Made by a program: the position numbers and the translations under genes
NCBI GenBank assembly: GCA_002314465.1
Contig: DCGA01000109.1
Coordinates: 1 to 5,721, forward strand
DNA: 5,721 bases
Source: a bacterium UBA1790
Lineage (GTDB): Bacteria; Bacteroidota; Bacteroidia; Bacteroidales; Muribaculaceae
Direction: 5' to 3'
The notes under the pieces: model-generated
Seen by the model: only the letters and a program-made list of their open reading frames with translations
Database searches by the model: none
Told to the model about the DNA's origin: nothing
In this document: positions 1-5,721 of the stretch, piece after piece
How positions within the stretch are numbered: position 1 is the first letter of the stretch
Layout of the letters: every line of letters starts with the position of its first letter

Positions 1-1265
1 GCGTTAGCAATCTCGGCAACGGTACCTGTTACCATGTAGAATGTGTTCTTGTCATCGGGGAGGTTGAGGAAGTCGGCAATGCCAATCTGTGTAACCACCT
101 TGAGTTCTTCCTGAACACCGCTTGCAACCTGTGCTACGCTGTTGTACTCGCCACGCTTACCAACTACAGTAATGATGTCACCAACCTTGCCGGTGAAACC
201 GCTTACCTTGTAGCCGTAAACCTCGCCAGAGTAGTCCTTGATGTAGATGTTGCCCTTAGTAGCGTCGGCTACCTTGGTTACAACGCCCGAGAGGCGATAC
301 TGTGTATTGCCAACGGGAGCAGCGAGGAACTCGGCGATGCTTGCTGCAGCACCCTTCTGGGAGATCTTCTGGGTAGCTGTGTATTCCTTACCGTTGCTAT
401 AGGTCTTGAATGTAACTTCTGTATCGCGGTCACCGCCTTCGTTGGCAGCAGCCTTGAATGTTACATAGGGAGTAGCACCACTATTGATAGCAACGATTGA
501 GAGCCAGCTCTTAGCATCCTCGGGAATCTCAACTGTAACGCCTGAACCCTTAACCTCGAGAGTAGCGGTCAAGTTACCACCCTCAACGGGAAGAGTAGCA
601 TCGGCGGGATCAGTCTCAACAACCTTGATGAGAGACTTGACAATCTTTACAACGGTTACGTTAACGAGCTCGATGGTGCTGCCGTAAGTGGTCTTGGGAC
701 CTTCAACGGTTACAACGTCACCCACCTCAATGCCGAGGCTTGTAAAGTTCTTCTCCTTACCATTCTTGTCGAGAGTACCGTAGATAGTGATTGTACCTGT
801 ATCATCGGTGAGATACCAGTTACCATAAGTAGTGTTGTAGATGCCGGTGCAAGTACCAGTTACGCGGTAAGTCTTGCTGTCGGGACCAGCGATAACCTGG
901 GCGCAAGTTGCGTTTTCAACGCTCTTGAGACCCTGGATAACATTGATGTTCTGAGTCTTGCCAGCGCACTTGATAGCGAGTGAAGTCTCACGGCCACCAG
1001 TGTAAGCGTTGGCCTTGAAGGTGATTTTGCTTGTTCCTGCAGCACCGCTTGCGGGTGATACTGTAAGCCAATCGGGAGCACCTTCTACAGTCCAGCTATC
1101 GGCTGCGGTGATGTCGATGGTTGTTTCGCCACCAGCCTCGGGGATAGCTACGTATGACTGAGAAACGCGAATCTCGTCAAGATAAGTAGCCTCGTCGTCA
1201 GAGCAGCTTGCCAAAGCCATGGCAAAGAGTGCAATGAACGCGGGAAGAATATATTTAAGTTTCAT
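1..1265 (-). CDS. BACON/OB-fold repeat surface lipoprotein (3' end beyond window)
   Basis: This frame starts with ATG at 1265 and stays open to the window edge: 421 full codons with no stop, so the C-terminus is missing. A type II signal peptide has a hydrophobic core at residues 5-19 and a lipobox Leu-Ala-Ser-Cys with Cys21. Cys21 is followed by Ser-Asp-Asp-Glu, which resembles the Bacteroidetes lipoprotein export signal, so I infer a surface-exposed outer-membrane lipoprotein. Domains alternate: BACON-like at about 33-111 (APDWLTVSPASG core, ending in a TQNINVIQ strand); OB-fold-like at 118-208 (YRVTGTCTGIY, WYLTDDTGTITIYG, VGDVVTVEG); a more divergent BACON-like domain at 214-304; a second OB-like domain at 308-391 (YRLSGVVTKV, IYIKDYSG, VGDIITVVGKRGEYN); and the start of a third from 394 (IADFLNLPDDKNTFYMVTGTVAEI). 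BACON domains are usually linked to carbohydrate binding or to spacing on the cell surface. The start lies 22 nt after the receptor stop, with AAGGA at 1278-1282, so co-expression is likely. No catalytic domain is visible. Coding is certain; the ligand is unknown. Confidence 0.93.
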   Translation of the reverse strand, partial: MKLKYILPAFIALFAMALASCSDDEATYLDEIRVSQSYVAIPEAGGETTIDITAADSWTVEGAPDWLTVSPASGAAGTSKITFKANAYTGGRETSLAIKCAGKTQNINVIQGLKSVENATCAQVIAGPDSKTYRVTGTCTGIYNTTYGNWYLTDDTGTITIYGTLDKNGKEKNFTSLGIEVGDVVTVEGPKTTYGSTIELVNVTVVKIVKSLIKVVETDPADATLPVEGGNLTATLEVKGSGVTVEIPEDAKSWLSIVAINSGATPYVTFKAAANEGGDRDTEVTFKTYSNGKEYTATQKISQKGAAASIAEFLAAPVGNTQYRLSGVVTKVADATKGNIYIKDYSGEVYGYKVSGFTGKVGDIITVVGKRGEYNSVAQVASGVQEELKVVTQIGIADFLNLPDDKNTFYMVTGTVAEIAN

Positions 1266-1287
1266 AGTTGTTATATTTCCTTATGAA
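1266..1287 (-). promoter_or_regulatory. 22-nt intergenic spacer with weak ribosome-binding site
   Basis: The spacer between the receptor stop and the lipoprotein start is too short for an independent promoter and has no TAnnTTTG box. An AAGGA sequence (minus strand, 1282-1278) lies 12 nt before the ATG, which is longer than an ideal Shine-Dalgarno distance, and the rest is A-rich as is usual in Bacteroidetes. It supports the ATG at 1265 as the start and the two genes as one transcript. Confidence 0.5.
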
Positions 1288-4200
1288 TTAGTTGAAGATA
1301 TACTTAACACCGATAGCTGCGTTCCAACACTGACCGATAGCGTAGTTAGATACAAAGGTCTGAGTGTTGGCATTGATAGCCTTGGGAGTAGAGAATGTAG
1401 CATAACCCTGAGCGTCTACGCCTTCATACTTGAGGATGCGAGCGTCGGAACCGATTTCAGAGTTGATGGTCTTGCTAACACCCCAGCTTGAGTTGAAGAG
1501 GTTAAGAACGTTCTTAACATCGAGGCTAACCTGGAGGCAGTGCTTGGTTGAACCAACCTTGAAGTTGAAGTCGTGCTTGTAGCTGAAGTCTACGCGGTGT
1601 ACCCAAGGAGTGTACAGGCTGTAACCCTCGGCATACTTGCCCTGGTTCTTGCTCAGGTAGCTGTTGTTGTGAACATAATCCATGAAGCGAGTAGCGTCGT
1701 CCTTAGAAACGAAGCGGAATGCGCCTGTCTCAACTTCTTCGTCGGTGGGAATGTAGATAGCGTCGTAGTTGTAACCGTCACCGTTCATGTCATTGGTTGT
1801 CATGAAAGAGTAGTTGCTGCCACCGCGCCAAGCCTCATACATGAGTGAGTAGTGGTTGTGACCCTTGTCGTGGAGTGTGAGACCTACGTAGTAACGGTCG
1901 GGAGTAACGTTGGTAGAGTTGTGCAGCTTGATGTTGTTGGGACCCTCGTAAGTGGGAACATAAGTAAATGCACTCTCGGCAGCGCTACCGGGCATTGAAG
2001 TGATCTCCTTGCGAACGGTGTGAGTGTAAGCACCCTCGATGCTAACCCAGTCGGCGGGTTTAGCCTTGAATGATACGCTACCCATCCAAGCGTAACCCTT
2101 GCTGGTGTTGGTAAGAACGAAAGCAGCAGTGGTTGTGCGGAAACCTGCGGGATAGATGGGACGGTTGTCAACACCATTGAAGCGAGCGAAACCGCCAACT
2201 GAAGGAATTGACCAGTCGCTGATGCAAGCAGCGTTGATGTTCTTGTCGAATACACCCTCAACAGTTACAGTGAAGGGGAACGATACGGGCAGCTTGTAAT
2301 CAACTGCGAGTGAAGTCTTCCATACCTGAGGCATCTTGAAGCCAGGATCTACAGCCGAGATAGTAGAGGGCAGAGCGCCTTCCTCGGGAGTGATGTTCTC
2401 GGGGAACATCTTCTCGCCCTTAGCGTTGGTCATGCTAAGGAGGTAGCTGCGGAGAGCGTCAATAGTAGCCTTGCCGTTAGCGTCGGTTTTGAGACCGCCG
2501 GCAAACAGGCTCATGTCATAACCCTTCTTAGCGCTGAGCTGTGCCTGGTACTGAACCATACCACTGTTGGTGGGCATGTTGGTGAAGAATACGAGGGGTG
2601 AACGGCCCATGAAGAGACCTGTACCACCACGGAGCTTAAGAACCTTGTTGCCAAGAACGTCCCAAGTGAAACCTAAACGGGGCGAAATTGTAACGCTGGT
2701 GTTGGGCCACTTGCCTGTGTCGATGTGACGCTCGGCGCCGTCCATATCATAATAAGTGAGGTTGTAAATCTTCTGGTTGGTCATGAGGTCACTGTTGTTG
2801 AAGAAGAGACCGTCGAAACGAACACCCAGAGTGAGCTTGAGGTTCTCGGTGGGATTCCAGTCGTCGCTGAAGAGAACACCGGGCTTGTGGAAACGTACAC
2901 GAGCAGCGGGGTTAGTTTCGCCACCGTAACCGTAGGTAAGACATACTACCTCGGGAGCAGCGCCGTTGATGAAGTCGTCAACGCTGTTGTAGCGGTAGTA
3001 ACCTGTACCATTACGCATGTACTGGTTGTCGGCCATCTGGTGCTCGTAGAAGAGACCTGCAGTGAGTTTGTGCTTACCCAGGTAGTAAGTGAACTCGTCC
3101 TTAGCCTGCCATACTGTGTTGTGAACAGCGTTGTTCCAGGTGAAGAGCTCATAACCGAGGGCCATGTAGTTATTGATGTCGCCGCTGCCATCGAGGATGT
3201 CGATGAAGGGGAACTCGTCAGATGTAGAAGCACGCACGTCGTCCTTCTTGTCGAAGGTGATGCGGAAGAGGTTGCTCATGTTGTCGTTGAGACGGCTGTT
3301 GAGCTCGGCCGAGAGAGAGTGTACGAGGTTGTCGGTACCGTACATAGAGTTGGCAAACGACATTGAGTACATAGAAACGCGGCTGTAAGCCGAACGTGTA
3401 CCACCGTCCATTGAAGAAGAGTTGGGGTTGTTCCAGTAACGGTTCTTCACGTAAGTGTAACGGAGTGAAAGGTGATGCATGTCGTTGACGTTCCAGTCGA
3501 GCTTAGCGAGCAGCTTATAGTTGCTCTCGTCGGCGGGGAAGCTGGTGTAAGAACCAGTGTCGTAGCCATACTTGTTCAGCACGTGCTGCTTAACGCGCTC
3601 CATGTCGCTGATGAGGGTGCGTGACTGGTAAGCAGTAGCGTCGCCTACACCGTTCTCGGTAGCACGCCAGCGGTTTACAACAGAAGGAATCTTAGACATT
3701 TCGCCCGAAACGAAGAAGAACAGTTTGTCCTTAACGATGGGGCCACCGAGGGTTGCACCCCAGGTAGTAGTCTGGTCCTTGTCGCGAACGTTCTGGAGCT
3801 GTACGCGGTTAACAGCGTCACCACGCATATTCTCGTTGCGGTGGTACCAGTAAGCGCTACCCTTAACGGTGTTAGTACCCGACTTGGTAATGGCGTTAAC
3901 ACCACCACCGATGAAGTTGCTCTGGCGAACATCGAAGGGAGAAATAACAATCTGCATTTCCTCGATAGCTTCGATAGAGATGGGGTTACCACCACCGGGA
4001 AGGTTAGAACTCAGACCGAAGTCGTTGTTGAAGTTAGAACCATCGACAGTGAAGTTGGCCGAACGACCGTCGCTACCTGCGAAGCTCATACCGTTACCGC
4101 CGTAGGGCGACAGCTTGGTGAGCTCGGTAAGGCTGCGTGAAACAGTGGGGAGGCTTGAGATCTGGTTGCTGCTGATGTTGGTAGAAGCACCAGTCTTCTC

Positions 4201-4590
4201 GGCAGCGAACTTAGAACCAACAGCGGTTACCACAACTTCCTGAAGCTGATTCGCATCGTTGGTCATGTTAACGGGGACGTTGGTAGTCTCACCCAGCTGA
4301 AGTGTAATGCCTTCGATAGTCTTAGTCTTGTAGCCGATGTAAGAAACCTCGACCTTGTAAGGACCACCGGTACGCATACCCTGAATAGCGAAACGGCCAT
4401 CAAGGTTAGACACGGCATTGTACTTTGTTCCTGAAGGTGTGTGAACGGCAGTAACCGTAGCACCAATCAGGGTCTCATTGTTCTCGTCGGTAACAAGACC
4501 CGACATAGCCGAGGTAGTTACCTGAGCGTTCATTGAAAATGCAACGAAGAGCATTACAATGAAAGACAAAAACTTAATTTTCTTTACCAT
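1288..4590 (-). CDS. Oar-like TonB-dependent outer-membrane receptor
   Basis: This is a complete 1100-residue gene from ATG at 4590 to TAA. Residues 1-22 form a Sec signal peptide (Lys-Lys-Ile-Lys, a hydrophobic core, then SMNA before Gln23). Residues about 23-109 are a carboxypeptidase-regulatory-like beta-sandwich (SGLVTDENNETLIGATVTAV, NLDGRFAIQG, VEVSYIGYKT). An EVVVTA segment at 118-123 resembles the linker that precedes the plug in this superfamily. The plug spans roughly 127-245 and includes NFTVDGSNFNNDFG and GGGVNAITKSGTN. The remainder is rich in aromatic and alternating polar residues, as expected for the 22-strand barrel, and ends in GVKYIFN. The length and domain order fit the Oar group, named after Myxococcus xanthus Oar, and not classical siderophore receptors. 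The role is TonB/ExbBD-driven movement of a substrate across the outer membrane; in M. xanthus Oar is linked to protease secretion, so the direction here cannot be assumed. It is the first gene of the pair with the BACON/OB lipoprotein. No frameshift is seen. The family call is strong; the substrate is unknown. Confidence 0.95.
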   Translation of the reverse strand: MVKKIKFLSFIVMLFVAFSMNAQVTTSAMSGLVTDENNETLIGATVTAVHTPSGTKYNAVSNLDGRFAIQGMRTGGPYKVEVSYIGYKTKTIEGITLQLGETTNVPVNMTNDANQLQEVVVTAVGSKFAAEKTGASTNISSNQISSLPTVSRSLTELTKLSPYGGNGMSFAGSDGRSANFTVDGSNFNNDFGLSSNLPGGGNPISIEAIEEMQIVISPFDVRQSNFIGGGVNAITKSGTNTVKGSAYWYHRNENMRGDAVNRVQLQNVRDKDQTTTWGATLGGPIVKDKLFFFVSGEMSKIPSVVNRWRATENGVGDATAYQSRTLISDMERVKQHVLNKYGYDTGSYTSFPADESNYKLLAKLDWNVNDMHHLSLRYTYVKNRYWNNPNSSSMDGGTRSAYSRVSMYSMSFANSMYGTDNLVHSLSAELNSRLNDNMSNLFRITFDKKDDVRASTSDEFPFIDILDGSGDINNYMALGYELFTWNNAVHNTVWQAKDEFTYYLGKHKLTAGLFYEHQMADNQYMRNGTGYYRYNSVDDFINGAAPEVVCLTYGYGGETNPAARVRFHKPGVLFSDDWNPTENLKLTLGVRFDGLFFNNSDLMTNQKIYNLTYYDMDGAERHIDTGKWPNTSVTISPRLGFTWDVLGNKVLKLRGGTGLFMGRSPLVFFTNMPTNSGMVQYQAQLSAKKGYDMSLFAGGLKTDANGKATIDALRSYLLSMTNAKGEKMFPENITPEEGALPSTISAVDPGFKMPQVWKTSLAVDYKLPVSFPFTVTVEGVFDKNINAACISDWSIPSVGGFARFNGVDNRPIYPAGFRTTTAAFVLTNTSKGYAWMGSVSFKAKPADWVSIEGAYTHTVRKEITSMPGSAAESAFTYVPTYEGPNNIKLHNSTNVTPDRYYVGLTLHDKGHNHYSLMYEAWRGGSNYSFMTTNDMNGDGYNYDAIYIPTDEEVETGAFRFVSKDDATRFMDYVHNNSYLSKNQGKYAEGYSLYTPWVHRVDFSYKHDFNFKVGSTKHCLQVSLDVKNVLNLFNSSWGVSKTINSEIGSDARILKYEGVDAQGYATFSTPKAINANTQTFVSNYAIGQCWNAAIGVKYIFN

Positions 4591-4662
4591 GATTGAATAA
4601 AAAGAAAGTTAAATTAAAAAATTATTAAATAGTTATTTTATATTTTTTATTGTCGTTATATT

Positions 4663-4733
4663 GAGGCTAAATGCCTGTATATAATAACAATAATCGCTAC
4701 AACATAAGCCTCGTTTATATCTTAGTCGTAGCG
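4663..4733 (-). promoter_or_regulatory. Two interlocking stems (pseudoknot or switch)
   Basis: Stem A pairs CGCTACGAC (4733-4725) with GTTGTAGCG (4703-4695): nine continuous pairs with one G-U. Stem B pairs GAGGCT plus flanking bases (4712-4703) with CATTTAGCCTC (4673-4663): six perfect GC-rich pairs, extendable across a mismatch and a bulge. The 5' arm of B lies in the loop of A and the 3' arm of A lies in the loop of B. The two stems therefore form either an H-type pseudoknot or alternative folds. No T-run follows B, so it does not resemble a factor-independent terminator. Confidence 0.45.
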
Positions 4734-4769
4734 GTAGTTTGTCAATGTCATGTAGGGACTTGCGTCCAT
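4722..4769 (-). other. Candidate second leader peptide, 15 codons (MDASPYMTLTNYRYD)
   Basis: This frame starts at an ATG in the tetraloop hairpin stem, has an internal ATG overlapping the stop of the first leader frame, and ends with TAA at 4724-4722. Its last three codons (Arg-Tyr-Asp, CGC TAC GAC) are exactly the 5' arm of the 9-bp stem at 4733-4695. A ribosome finishing this frame would cover that arm. The frame is very short, so coding is uncertain; the register with the stem is the reason to list it. Confidence 0.25.
4756..4767 (-). promoter_or_regulatory. GNRA tetraloop hairpin GGAC-GCAA-GTCC
   Basis: On the minus-strand transcript this reads GGACGCAAGUCC: four perfect base pairs capped by GCAA, a GNRA tetraloop. 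GNRA loops are a hallmark of folded functional RNA. Read from the plus strand the loop would be TTGC, which is not a GNRA, so the motif supports the minus-strand transcript as the folded molecule. Confidence 0.4.
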
Positions 4770-4787
4770 GTGGTAGTCGCAACAAAG

Positions 4788-4814
4788 CACGCGGTACCGA
4801 TGTAGTCGCGCGTG
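4788..4814 (-). promoter_or_regulatory. Leader hairpin with CACGCG/CGCGTG stem
   Basis: A perfect 6-bp GC-rich inverted repeat (4788-4793 with 4809-4814) encloses a 15-nt loop inside the first leader frame. There is no T-run after it on either strand, so it is not an intrinsic terminator. Confidence 0.4.
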
Positions 4815-4922
4815 AGACCGAAAAAGCGTTGATGCATCATCAGCATAACAGTTTTAGATGTCATTTATTGCAAGTCTTTGTTCAACCCAACCAACCAAAT
4901 CACTGGCTGATTTTTTACACTG

Positions 4923-4930
4923 CAAAGGTA
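4923..4930 (-). promoter_or_regulatory. Bacteroidetes-type -7 promoter box TACCTTTG
   Basis: Read on the minus strand, 4930-4923 is TACCTTTG, an exact match to the Bacteroidetes primary-sigma -7 consensus TAnnTTTG. Transcription would start a few bases further on, near 4916. It is the only match I found upstream of the receptor. The -33 element is poor: around 19-22 nt upstream there is only TTAA where TTTG is expected. That could mean the promoter is weak or activator-dependent. Confidence 0.65.
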
Positions 4931-4967
4931 GTCATTATTTCACACATATTAATATAATAACGGCAGT

Positions 4968-5003
4968 TTAACACTGTTAACATAAAAATGTGTAAAATGT
5001 TAA
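4968..5003. promoter_or_regulatory. Cluster of TTAACA/TGTTAA half-sites
   Basis: TTAACA-C-TGTTAA (4968-4980) is a perfect 13-nt odd palindrome. The next bases complete TGTTAACA (4975-4982), and a further TGTTAA lies at 4998-5003. The cluster is 40-75 bp upstream of the -7 box, where an activator could bind, which would fit the poor -33 element. The DNA is AT-rich, so chance is a real alternative. Confidence 0.3.
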
Positions 5004-5020
5004 AAAGACCCCCAAATGGG
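5002..5020 (-). terminator. Weak terminator-like hairpin with T-run
   Basis: On the minus strand, CCC-ATTT-GGG is followed by GG and then TCTTTTT. The stem has only three pairs, so it is a poor intrinsic terminator. Its position between the repeat array and the receptor promoter would suit blocking of read-through from upstream. It may simply be the degenerate end of the repeat array, which has CCCATGTTGGG at the equivalent place. Confidence 0.2.
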
Positions 5021-5300
5021 TTACTCAAGTGCAACGTCTCCGACGTAGCTATGGCTGGGGCGTCTATCCCCATGTAGGTCGCTGTGCTCCCAACATGGGG
5101 TTACTCAAGTACAACGTCTTCGACGTAGCTGTATGGTGGGGTGTCTATCCCCATGTAGGTCGCTGGCTCCCAACATGGGGTTACTCATGTGCAACGTCTC
5201 CGACGTAGTGTGTGATAGTGCGTCTATCCCCATGTAGGTCGCTGTGCTCCCAACATGGGGGTACTCAAGTGCAACGTCTCCGACGTAGTGTGTGATAGGG
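5021..5300. repeat. Tandem array of an 80-bp palindrome-rich repeat (three full copies plus one partial)
   Basis: Copies start at 5021, 5101, 5181 and 5261, exactly 80 bp apart. The fourth runs to about 5300 and then breaks off; an ATGGGGTTAC remnant follows at 5309. Each unit opens with TTACTCAAGT (minor changes), then ACGTC-TCC-GACGT (copy 2 has loop TTC), a variable GT-rich stretch, and CTATCCCCATGTAGGTCGCT. It ends CTCCCAACATGGGG, whose ACATGGGG pairs perfectly with CCCCATGT earlier in the unit (5068-5075 with 5093-5100 in copy 1). Copy 2 has compensating small indels that keep the 80-bp length. No gene is visible. Units this large with internal palindromes are unlike CRISPR repeats and spacers. 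Confidence 0.85.
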
Positions 5301-5371
5301 TGAGCTGTATGGGGTTACATGAGTCGCATCATGGAATAGGGTGTAAAATGGTGTGATATCATAGGGTTGTC

Positions 5372-5600
5372 AACGGCGCGCTGTAAGCGCAATGCTGCTA
5401 TTAGCCCAGGGCAGCGCCCTGGGTATAGGGGAACATCCGTAAGACGCCCTGAAAGGGCAAAAGCATTATAGCTGATATAGTCGCGGACTTTCAGCCCGCT
5501 GTTTTTGAGGAGTGGCTTTATCCCCGGCCTGCGACCGGGGTTAATAACGCTTTGCGTTGTGTCGCGCCGCTGGCGCTGAGGCAATATCTGGTGGATTCAT
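5372..5600. repeat. Mosaic of short REP-like hairpins
   Basis: Several small perfect inverted repeats are packed together, most with a 3-nt loop: GCGCT-GTA-AGCGC (5378-5390), CCCAGGGC-AGC-GCCCTGGG (5405-5423), GCCCT-GAA-AGGGC (5446-5458), AGTC-GCG-GACT (5479-5489), CCCCGG-CCTGCGA-CCGGGG (5522-5540), AACGC-TTT-GCGTT (5546-5558) and GCGCC-GCT-GGCGC (5564-5576). This resembles the intergenic REP/BIME-type palindromes scattered through many Bacteroidales genomes. An open frame crosses the block only because the palindromes lack stops; I do not regard it as a gene. Confidence 0.7.
5472..5546. repeat. Two-hairpin REP module, copy 1
   Basis: A 21-bp block (5472-5492) containing AGTC-GCG-GACT is followed by 28 bp of unique sequence and then a 26-bp block (5521-5546) with the CCCCGG/CCGGGG hairpin. 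Both blocks recur identically 175 bp downstream. Confidence 0.7.
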
Positions 5601-5646
5601 AGGAGCTATAGAAACTACTGAAGATATAGGAACACAGCTGGCTTAT

Positions 5647-5721
5647 CTGATATAGTCGCGGACTTTCTTCGGCGCGCAAGGGTGTGTGTTCATTGTCCCC
5701 GGCCTGCGACCGGGGTTAATA
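5647..5721. repeat. Two-hairpin REP module, copy 2 (reaches window edge)
   Basis: The 21-bp block (5647-5667) and the 26-bp block (5696-5721) are identical to copy 1. The spacer between them is again 28 bp but of different sequence. The copy runs to the end of the window, so its true extent is unknown. The 60 bp before it (about 5585-5646) show no gene or clear structure. Confidence 0.7.

Larger units (their letters stand above)
4748..4864 (-). other. Candidate leader peptide, 38 codons
   Basis: An ATG-to-TGA frame sits inside the receptor leader, starting about 50 nt after the predicted transcription start. The product begins MTSKTVMLMMHQRFFGL, contains RDYIGTACF and ends TTTWTQVPT. It has no signal peptide or recognised domain. 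Its stop overlaps an ATG (ATGA) that lies in frame with the next small open frame, an arrangement that would allow translational coupling. No run of one amino acid points to classical attenuation by a single charged tRNA. It may be translated only to control leader folding, or it may be a chance open frame. Confidence 0.3.
4591..4916 (-). promoter_or_regulatory. Long structured 5' leader of the receptor operon
   Basis: About 325 nt separate the predicted transcription start from the receptor ATG, with no credible full-length gene on either strand. In transcript order it holds a 38-codon open frame (4864-4748), a CACGCG/CGCGTG stem (4814-4788), a GGAC-GCAA-GTCC tetraloop hairpin (4767-4756), a 15-codon frame (4769-4722), two interlocking stems (4733-4695 and 4712-4663), then an A/T-rich unstructured stretch (4662-4591) before the start codon. 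The receptor start has no Shine-Dalgarno, as is common in this phylum. The structure suggests cis-regulation by attenuation or a ligand. I do not recognise a known riboswitch: no cobalamin B12-box was found. Confidence is for a structured leader, not a specific mechanism. Confidence 0.5.

Noticed and set aside
1219..1491. Plus-strand open frame bridging the gene junction
   Set aside because: It is antisense to the end of the receptor gene and the start of the lipoprotein gene, both of which are well supported.
2725..3366. A 213-codon plus-strand open frame, valine- and glutamate-rich
   Set aside because: It is antisense to the receptor, has an abnormal low-complexity composition, and mirrors the codon pattern of the true gene.
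1..4590. SusC/SusD glycan uptake pair
   Set aside because: The partner shows BACON and OB-type beta domains instead of the helical SusD fold, and the receptor fits the Oar group better than SusC.
4663..4712. Intrinsic terminator formed by the GAGGCT/AGCCTC stem
   Set aside because: The loop is long and no T-run follows on the minus strand; the sequence after it is A-rich.
4883..4898. G-quadruplex in the leader (GGTT repeats on the minus strand)
   Set aside because: Only three adjacent G-runs are present, two of them just GG, so a stable four-run quadruplex is not supported.
4591..4916. Cobalamin riboswitch ahead of a TonB receptor
   Set aside because: This would be common in the phylum, but there is no GCCACTG B12-box; the nearest string is GCCAGTG near 4910, in the wrong place and with a mismatch.
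4739..4957. A 72-codon plus-strand open frame across the leader
   Set aside because: It runs antisense through the promoter box and leader hairpins, and has no plus-strand promoter or recognisable domain.
5021..5300. CRISPR array
   Set aside because: The 80-bp units are nearly identical along their whole length. There are no unique spacers of regular size between short repeats, and no cas gene is present.
5315..5584. An 89-codon minus-strand open frame with NPGRRPG and PGRCPG peptides
   Set aside because: It starts at TTG, lies wholly within the palindrome mosaic, and its repeated peptides are the hairpins read through. It has no domain or signal peptide. Frames like this are typical spurious calls over REP sequences.

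Overview
The window looks like chromosomal DNA of a Bacteroidales bacterium (Prevotella- or Muribaculaceae-like; genus not resolvable from sequence alone). The support is a carboxypeptidase-regulatory-domain TonB-dependent receptor, a BACON-domain lipoprotein whose Cys is followed by Ser-Asp-Asp-Glu (the Bacteroidetes surface-export type of signal), a TACCTTTG promoter box of the Bacteroidetes TAnnTTTG type, and start regions without a strong Shine-Dalgarno.

Both genes lie on the minus strand. Read in transcription order, from high to low coordinates, the layout is as follows. Positions 5021-5721 hold no credible gene. They contain an array of 80-bp repeats (5021 to about 5300) and a mosaic of short REP-like hairpins, including a two-hairpin module repeated at a 175-bp offset (5372-5721). 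Positions 4931-5020 are AT-rich, with clustered TTAACA/TGTTAA half-sites. A promoter -7 box lies at 4923-4930. It is followed by an unusually long leader of about 325 nt (4591 to about 4916), which holds small open frames, a GNRA-capped hairpin and two interlocking stems. Then come an Oar-like TonB-dependent outer-membrane receptor of 1100 residues (4590-1288) and, 22 nt later, a multidomain BACON/OB-fold surface lipoprotein (1265 to beyond position 1, cut by the window edge).

The two genes very probably form one operon. The receptor would be an energised outer-membrane channel and the lipoprotein its surface partner, in a layout that parallels SusC/SusD pairs but with neither partner from those families. 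The substrate cannot be read from the sequence. Repeated OB folds are compatible with binding nucleic acid or glycan, which is inference only. The least explained parts are the structured leader and the two repeat blocks upstream of it.
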